Assembly: GCA_000708835.1 (NCBI GenBank)
Contig: DF237032.1
Span: 160,792 to 224,791, forward strand
DNA from: Klebsormidium nitens
Taxonomy: Eukaryota > Streptophyta > Klebsormidiophyceae > Klebsormidiales > Klebsormidiaceae
Reading direction: 5' to 3'
Length of the DNA: 64,000 nucleotides
The position numbers were made by a program, and so were the translations under genes. The notes below the pieces were generated by a model. The model saw only the letters and a program-made list of their open reading frames with translations, was not told the DNA's origin and did not search any database. This document shows, piece by piece, positions 57,701-64,000 of the stretch (within the stretch, counting starts at the first letter, position 1; the number at the start of each line of letters is the position of its first letter).

Positions 57701-60700
57701 GGGAACGGTCGATTTCAGAAAGGGTGTGCCTCTAACTTTTGAGGAGGTGGTGAAGTCACAAAGGGAGGTGCTGCTTACTAATCTTGAAGTAAGCAGGATA
57801 ATCATGCACCTTGCCAGCCCACAGCAGTAGTCAGGGGACACTACTTCCTAGCCTGCTTGCCAAAAGCCGCAATCCTGAAAAGCATACCCCTCAGAATATC
57901 CACAGACAAAAGGGAAACGCTCCCACCTTGAGCGTCCGCTCGGTCCCCTTGATGAAGCTCTTGACCTCGATCGCCTGGTGCAGGTCGATGATCGCAGGAA
58001 GCTCCTCGTACTCGACCTTGACTTTGAACGCCGCCAGCTTAGCGTGCATCTCGGTGTCCGCAACCACGATTCCAATCACCTGCGATTATGAGAACTCGAA
58101 CTCAGTGCCGCCAAACTTTGGAAAAATTTCCAAAACCTAGCATGGCACACTTCTTCGTTTTATTCTCATACTTTGCACGCCGCCAGCCTGAGTCACATCC
58201 AATTTGTGTCATCATGCTACCAATTATTTGCGGTTGGTGGATACAAGAGTTTCACGGTCTGTTTAATAGGCCACAAGAGTTTTACGGTCTGCTGAGGAAC
58301 GACGTGTCAGAAACCGTTGTTCTTCAGCGCCAGTCAGCGTGTCGCAAAGTGAAAGAAGCGGTGCCTTTGAAAGAGCATCTGCCGCAATCGGATGCATGCC
58401 TGACGCGATCGCTGTGAAGTGCCTGTCAGACAGATGTCGACTGCTCGAAACACTTCGGGTGATAAAGGGGGGAACACATGCCCCAGTACAAGATATACGC
58501 AGCCGCCAAGAATGGCCCAATACTTCGCAGCTGATTGAAGAATCCATGGCTCAAAGATGTCCAAGTCTGCTCTTTCCCCATACACTCTCGGTCCGACGTT
58601 CAAGAAGCTACAAGATTCCCAACCAATGGTCGATCAGAGAACGCGTCGTTCAGAAACCCCACCTGCCCAACACACGTGACCTTCTCCGTTGCAAACACCT
58701 CCTCATCGTGCGCCGCCGCCCCGATCGCGTTTCCCCCAGGGACATCTTTCGCAGAGAAGAACCCGACAACTCCAGGCATCTGGAGCGCCTCCGAGGCGTC
58801 GACACGTGTCAGCTTGGCGTGCGGTTTGGTGCTCAGGACGAGGCCCCCGTGGAGGCCGTTGGCCGGGAGCGGGATGTCGTCAGCATACTGCGCCTCGCCG
58901 GTCACCTGCCGCAAAAACACAGGCGGTGTTTATCCTCGCCGTCTTGCGTCGTCACATACGTTTCGTCCGTGTTGAAACCCTGATTCTTCTCTCCTCTTTC
59001 CTTTGTGTTTCGCCGCTTCTCCCTTTCGGTGAGTGTCCTTTCGTTCGTAAAATCATAAAAACGGGTCTCAGCCATCCGCTCCGCAAGAGCCGCAACCCCG
59101 CGAGACGGGTTTCGAGCTGCCAAGACTTCCTGCTTTGAACCTCAATACGACCTTCGTATATATTCTTTCGTTGAGGTGCGGATGGCCGCTTACGAATCGA
59201 CCACGAATCAAAACCCCCGGAACATAGAAAGCGATCCAGAAAAGAAGGCCTGACCTGCAGCTCGCTGCCGCGTGCACCAGCAACTGCCTGGGGGCCACAT
59301 CAAGGAAACACTAAGAACGCCCAAACGAGGAATTGGCAGAAGAATCCATGAATGCACTTACGATCCCAACGAGTCGTCTGAAACCGACCTGCGTTTCCAA
59401 ACGAGAAAAGTGGGCGTAAGGCTTCGTGATTACGACCTCCCAACAAGCTGTACGAGAACCGACCTGCGTTTCCGCGGAGGCATGCACCAACGGCTGCCCC
59501 ACCGCCTCGCCCTCCGCCCCCACGTCAAAGTACTGCGCGCCGCGCGACGCTGGGCGCTCGTACGGCCGTGCCGCGCTTCGGACGCTGTCCGGGAGCTCAT
59601 TCTTAAACCCGTCCGCCTCTAGTTCTAGCTTCTCGCTCAGCAGAACGTAGAGCTTGAAGAAGAAGGACGTGGTCAAAGAGCGGCGGAATTCCGGCATTCC
59701 GCCGGGAGCGGAATCGGAAATGACGATGTCTTGGGGGATGGTTTTGAGGGCGAGTTGGAGCGTCGCGGCGGTCCAGGGCTGGCCAATGAGCGCGGCTTCG
59801 GTCTTGGGCGCGGCGAGGGTGACTGCCGCGACGCCGCCGTAGGCAAGAGAGGCCTCCATGACCACCTGGACACAGGGTTTTGGGTTAAACTTAGGGTCGG
59901 AGGATACGTAAGGATAACTGAATGGAACACCAGAGGCGAGGGCGACCAGACAGGTTTTGATACTCAAGTAGACAGAACAGGAATGCGGCGTTTGGGATGG
60001 GAGCCAGGCTTGAGGGAGTGTGAAGCTGTCTGATTGGTGAAAAAGGGGGACTCTTGCAGCATTCCAAGCCCGAGACCTAAGATATCACCCGTCTTCCAAT
60101 TGATACTTGTCCTGGAAAACATGCAACCTCACAAGCCCCAGAAACACAGATTACATTGAATACCACCTCTAACAGCAGACGCCGGACAATCCTCTGGGTC
60201 TATTTCCCTGTTGATCGAGTATGATAGTCAGTTGGCCCTAATACAAGCAGCTTGCGGCAAGATACAACAGTCTCAAATGCCTCATAAGCAGCTAGTCTCG
60301 GATTCAGAAAGTCCTCCCAACCCCCATCCAAAAGGGGAACAAAGCAAGCAAAACCAACCCCTTTTGAAGAGCTTTATGTCCTCACCCACTGGTCGTCCTT
60401 GCGCTCAAACGCCACACGCATCCCCGCGTTCACGAGCGCAATGTCGTCGTCCCGCCGGTGCGCCTGCTTGAACTCCTTGACGTACTCGTGTTTGCGCGAC
60501 CACGGCAGGAACACGGACGCCAAAAGCTCGTCGGCAGCCAGATCCACCTTACGGTAACCCAGGAAGAATTTCCGGGCCGGCACCTGAAAGAAGCACGAGT
60601 TTGCATCAGTATTCCCACTTCTGCAGTGCGCGCTCTGGGCAGCCAGACAGACTCTGGTAACTCTAGTTTGCCCTAACCGCAGTGTTACTTAAGATAGGTG

Positions 60701-63626
60701 CCCGGTGGTTAGGGTGGGTTGGGGTGCGAAGCGCCTAAGCTTTGAGGATAGGGCTTTTGGTTTGGTTGCTCGGGGTCTACTAATCTTAGGGCATACAGCT
60801 GTTAGGGCACACAAGGATTAAAAGTATGCCATACTGGTGAGTTTTGGGCTCAGTCCGTTTGAGGCAGAAGAGCATCAACGCTTGACTTATCCTTGATATG
60901 AGGGGAGCTGGACAAAGACATTTGAAAACAAGGGTCGACAGCCAGATGAAAAAATCTCCATTGGCGCCCCTCGAAATCATTCTTTAACGTCCTGAAATTT
61001 CTGTATGAATGATTTGTTGGCTTGGGCAGAAATGTGAAAATCGAACAGTACAGCAAGAGTCAAAAAGTGTCACCAGCCAATGGTGAGAGGCCTTTAAACC
61101 CACCTCTCGGGGCTTCCCCTCCAGCGACGCTGTCTTGAACACCGCCCCGGTTGCCATCCAAAGCGGGTTAAGGTCCGAGATCGGGCTGCCCGTAACCACA
61201 TTCCCACCAATCGACGATACGTTTCGAATCTGGTTACCCGCAAACCACCTCAACTGCTCCGCAATCGCCGCACATCCGGAGGTCTCATAACCAGGCCGCT
61301 CTTGAACCATCTTCTTGCAGGTCTCCATCAGGCGGGTTAGCGTAACCGACGCCCCAAACTCGATCCCGGCGCCGGTCACGGTGACTGCATTCATCTCAGC
61401 CACGTGGGTGGTGCCAATTAACACCGGGTAAGCCAGCTTCTTGAACCGCATCTCGATGCCGACTTCGGTGTTTCCGACGACGAGCTTCGCCGCGGGGAAC
61501 CGCTGCTTAAGCGCCAGAAGCTCCTTGATCGACGCCGGACGGTGCCACACCGAACCCCTCGACCCGCCAAACGCCAGCGCGGGCGCCTTGCGCGTTTTCA
61601 GTTCGGGGGGGAAGATCGGCTCCCCCTGCGTCAGCAACTTCTCCCCCCCATTCTTGGCACACCCCCCGTTCGCACACCCCCCCTCCGCGCACGCACCGTT
61701 TCCACAACCCCCCACTTTGACACCATTTTCGCTTCCAGCCTTTGCTCCACACCCGCACGGCTGCCCGGTGGAAGGACAAATCATCCCCCCCTCGGCGGTT
61801 CCATTTGCAGGGGGGTGCGCACCGTTGGCTGCCAGGCTGTCATGCGTATGCGCCTGCGCCTCTTTCTTTGCGAAGGCGCGGAAGGCGTCGACGATCGGGC
61901 GATACCCCGTGCAGCGGCACAGGTTTCCGGCCAGGTTCTCCTCGATTTCTTCTTGTGTGGGGGGGTCGGTGGACGAGCGCAGGAGTGTGTACATGGACAT
62001 GACGAAACCGGGGGTGCAGAAACCACACTGAGAGCCGTGGGCGTGCGCCAGACGCTCCTGCAATGCAAATGGGGGGGGTGAGATAGTTCTTTTGCTGGGG
62101 GGGGGGTGAGAAAGTATCTTGCTGACAGCGCGAATTGGATACAAGTAGCAGTTTCGCCCTTGAGAATCTGCAAGAAACCCCTTGGGCCTTGGGGGAAAGG
62201 CCTTGTTAAGGGACAAAACTCATGCCCCCACAGAAGACTTAAGCCCCCATGAAAGACCCTTGACTGGACCCTTTCTGACAAAGATCTGATTGGCAAACAG
62301 AGCCAGGTTGGTCCACACTGGCAAGATGGTAATGCTGGACAGAGCAACTTCTCCAAACAGTGCCTGGACAGGCTCCTTTCAATTGTGCCGCCAAGCAACC
62401 AGAGGGGAAGTAAAGGCTTGATGTGGGGTCGGAGCCGTAGCTTCCAGGTTGCCTGCCTAAAGTCGTTAACACCTGATTGGATCAACTACTTGAAAATCTC
62501 CCCACCTATTTACACCGGGCTGACGGGTCAAAAAGGGGGTTTAGTAGACCTTACCTGCACAGGGTGAAGCCCGTCGCGTCGGTTCCCAATCCCCTCCACG
62601 GTAACCACATGCATGCCTTCCACGGAGTAGAGCGGGGCGAGGCACGCGTTCACGGACCGGTGCACGATCTTCTTTTCCAGGGGGTCAAAGTGCGACACCA
62701 TGACAGTGCAGGCCCCGCACCCCCCCTCGCCGCACCCAAGCTTGGTGCCCACGAGGCCGATCTCTGCAAAAGACAGGGGGGGGAGAAAGATAAAATTCTC
62801 TGCGAGACTTAGAAACTGTGAGGCTCGAATCAATATTCCCCCACCTTCTGCTCAACAAAATTATGAATCGCAGATTAGTCCACGACACAAATTAAAAGGG
62901 AGCTGAGGTTGCATCAAGGGCACAGGCATATTGGGGAGCTGGGAAGGTTTTGGCGTGGGCCAAACACAGTTTCATACACAACAGTGGTGCATGAGAACAA
63001 CTCCAGGCAAAGAGTCAGCCTTTATCATGCTTCTAAACCTCAAAGAATGACTGGGCAAAGCCAGCAGAATAGCAATTGGGTCAAAAGATGAGATTCACAG
63101 CATTCTAAATATATTTGGCCGACATTAGTAGGTCTTTGTTTTACAAGGCTTGGTGAGAAAAACTTCGCAGAAGTCCACGGAAAGCTGAAATTTGCAGCAA
63201 AACACCACAATCTTTCTTAAAGGATATTGGAAACTATGAAAATAGTTTCTCCAAGTTAAAGCTGTTCAGGTTCTTTGTCCAGTGGGGACCATGGCCAAAA
63301 GATAGAGAAACCTTGGGAGTTGGAATTTAGGATTATCAGAAGAACGGGGCCCAGTTCAGATGCAACAGGCCCTGTTCCGCCCCCCCTTTTTATTAGTTTC
63401 CACTACAAAACATTGTGAACACTTGAGCCAAAAACAAGGGACACAGAATACCGCCCGCCTTTCCAGCTGTCACCTCACCTCGCAGATACTCCAGCAAAGT
63501 GGTTTCTGCATAGCCATCGGGCAAGACCCTTCGCTTCCCGTTCACATATACAATTGGTTCCACGATCTGGGGGGGCGGGGCTGCCCCGTTGGGCACCCCC
63601 ACAGCGGGCTCAAACGCCGGCGGCAT
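51713..63626 (-). CDS. XDH: Xanthine dehydrogenase
   Basis: Molybdenum/FeS/FAD enzyme oxidising hypoxanthine to xanthine and urate in purine catabolism. Sixteen exons in transcript order: 63626-63479, 62763-62555, 62057-61104, 60583-60386, 59865-59464, 58905-58663, 58079-57927, 57317-57099, 56184-56009, 55427-55136, 54843-54622, 54191-54030, 53632-53495, 53298-53062, 52522-52349, 51955-51713, giving 1389 residues with all phases matching. Domains: N-terminal 2Fe-2S ([20 protein letters not shown]), second 2Fe-2S ([24 protein letters not shown]), FAD domain ([33 protein letters not shown]), molybdopterin domain ([71 protein letters not shown]). The catalytic Glu and Arg positions of the family are present (KETR, AFRGFG, GEPP). 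The C terminus ends RPKLSV as in XDH. Plant XDH is about 1361 residues; the excess is a Cys/Gly-rich insertion in exon 3. Many introns carry decayed copies of neighbouring exon edges. The ATG at 63626 is chosen because the frame upstream lacks another ATG. Confidence 0.97.
52808..52930 (-). repeat. Decayed copy of XDH exon 14 end and donor
   Basis: Imperfect copy of about 52990-53110, shifted about 180 bases downstream in the transcript. It includes a second GTAAGG donor after a diverged GGCCGGCCATCGATGTT-like end. Located in intron 14. Confidence 0.75.
54205..54250. repeat. Short tandem of about 15 bp in XDH intron 11
   Basis: Three imperfect units of the type AGCATCGGCTACAAA lie just upstream of the exon 12 acceptor on the minus strand. 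Confidence 0.55.
54942..55003 (-). repeat. Decayed copy of XDH exon 11 acceptor and start
   Basis: On the minus strand it reads TAG then GAATTGAACATGGAGAAGG and continues like the true exon start at 54843 for about 55 bases. It lies in intron 10, about 155 bases upstream of the true acceptor. Confidence 0.8.
55578..55622 (-). repeat. Decayed copy of XDH exon 10 acceptor and start
   Basis: Contains TAGTACAAGGTCGGCTTCGC followed by AAGGACGGCAAACTG, matching the exon 10 start at 55427. It lies in intron 9, about 190 bases upstream. Confidence 0.75.
55694..55724. repeat. 12-bp tandem repeat in XDH intron 9
   Basis: GTCCACTGAAAG occurs twice followed by a partial third copy. Confidence 0.8.
56240..56496 (-). 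repeat. Two decayed copies of XDH exon 9 acceptor and start
   Basis: Copy at about 56240-56345 and copy at about 56381-56496, both in intron 8 upstream of the true exon start at 56184. Each begins with a version of GTCATCAGCAAGGCCCG and keeps the GGAAGGAGACCCGCACGG-like or GGGCTCGACGGC continuation plus the upstream GACGTCAGCTT tract. Confidence 0.85.
56793..57022 (-). repeat. Two decayed copies of XDH exon 8 end and donor
   Basis: A good copy at about 56940-57022 ends GCGCAACACAAG then GTGGGG. A weaker copy at about 56793-56850 ends GCGCAGCGCAAG then GTGGGT. The true exon end is at 57099. Both copies are in intron 8, downstream in the transcript. Confidence 0.8.
57421..57481 (+). repeat. 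Dispersed repeat, copy 3 (XDH intron 7)
   Basis: GGTTAGGGTGGGTACAGGTG then CGGAGCAGG, followed after about 12 bases by GGGTTAGGATTTTTAG. Same block order as copies at 37919, 39161 and 60695. Confidence 0.55.
57618..57690 (-). repeat. Decayed copy of XDH exon 8 acceptor and start
   Basis: On the minus strand it reads CTGCCGCAG then CAAGGTAAATTGGACGCC and TTTTGCCAGCGGCGATTG, matching the true start at 57317 (CAAGGAGACGTCGATGCG, TTCGCCAGCGGCGAATG). It lies in intron 7, about 360 bases upstream. Confidence 0.8.
59383..59404 (-). repeat. Short copy of XDH exon 5 end and donor
   Basis: GGAAACGCAGGTCGGTTTC repeats the end of exon 5 and its unusual GTCGGT donor (59464/59463). It lies about 78 bases downstream, in intron 5. 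Confidence 0.6.
60695..60760 (+). repeat. Dispersed repeat, copy 4 (XDH intron 3)
   Basis: GGTTAGGGTGGGTTGGGGTG then CGAAGCG and, after about 15 bases, GGATAGGGCTTTTGG. Confidence 0.5.
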
Positions 63627-64000
63627 TGGAAAGTCGCTCAGCACAAGCTTGGGGCAAATTCACGGGAGCAATATAGATATAGATTAGCTGGATGCTGGTG
63701 GTCACCCTCTCCTCTTTGTGAGCACTTGGAATCTAGACCGCACCAATTGGGACTTAAGGTCAAGCTTGGTGTCAGCTACGCCACGAAAGATGCTTTCTCT
63801 GACCTTGACAAACGCAATTTACTTCTTAAAATTGTATTCAAACCGAGTAGTTACAATGCTGTGAAGTAATCAATCTGCAGCTCAGATCAACACCTCTGAG
63901 AATTCTAGTAGCTCGCAAGCAGAAGGCTCAAAGATCGAGAGCCCTAGGCCCAGCCCTAAACACCGAGGCTTGGCAATCTGGTCTTGCCCTCCAACAATGA
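63627..64000 (-). promoter_or_regulatory. Upstream region of XDH
   Basis: Sequence before the XDH ATG on the minus strand. It should include the 5' UTR and part of the promoter. A non-coding or short coding first exon further upstream cannot be excluded because the window ends here. Confidence 0.4.

Noticed and set aside
61441-62081. Plus-strand open frames of 180-196 codons
   Set aside because: They are antisense to XDH exon 3, whose FeS and FAD motifs are unmistakable on the minus strand.

Overview
The window is nuclear DNA of a streptophyte plant or alga. Most genes have many short exons with GT-AG introns, coding exons are GC-rich, and introns and spacers are more AT-rich. A plant-type 375-residue V-ATPase subunit C, a root-cap/LEA-type secreted protein, a SPARK-like receptor kinase and a plant-type xanthine dehydrogenase point to the green lineage. 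A charophyte such as Klebsormidium is my best guess, but it is an inference. All gene models were built by hand by joining exons at GT-AG sites with matching phase and checking that family motifs continue across each junction. No database was consulted.

Layout from left to right: RRP40, an exosome cap subunit (+, 58-3818, 8 exons). An unrecognised coiled-coil protein gene (+, 5095-8311, 6 exons). ODR4-like tail-anchored ER protein (-, 9754-12752, 5 exons). A 2-oxoglutarate/Fe(II) oxygenase (-, 14077-16889, 6 exons). A giant WDR62/MAPKBP1-type WD40 scaffold (+, 17817-27711, 11 exons, about 1900 residues). An ASH2/TRAUCO SPRY protein of COMPASS (-, 28378-31573, 5 exons). V-ATPase subunit C (+, 32723-36779, 11 exons). 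A 3.2-kb spacer with dispersed repeats. A two-module SPARK-like receptor kinase whose kinase domain stops after subdomain II (+, 39984-44636). A root-cap/LEA-like secreted protein (-, 46166-49186, 5 exons). Xanthine dehydrogenase (-, 51713-63626, 16 exons, 1389 residues).

The genes do not form a pathway. They are mostly housekeeping genes in mixed orientation. Two pairs are head-to-head across about 1 kb (2OG oxygenase/WDR62-like, ASH2/VHA-C) and may share promoters.

The most unusual structure is in the XDH gene. At least seven of its introns or exon borders are accompanied by decayed tandem copies of the neighbouring exon edge, each copy carrying its own splice site. Two borders have three copies. 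The WD40 gene shows the same event in a younger, still in-frame form (tandem acceptors 126 bp apart). Other points of interest are the truncated receptor kinase with a duplicated ectodomain, an in-frame stop in the coiled-coil gene that a second acceptor 72 bp downstream would avoid, a Cys-Gly-rich insertion in XDH, and a dispersed repeat family with at least four copies.
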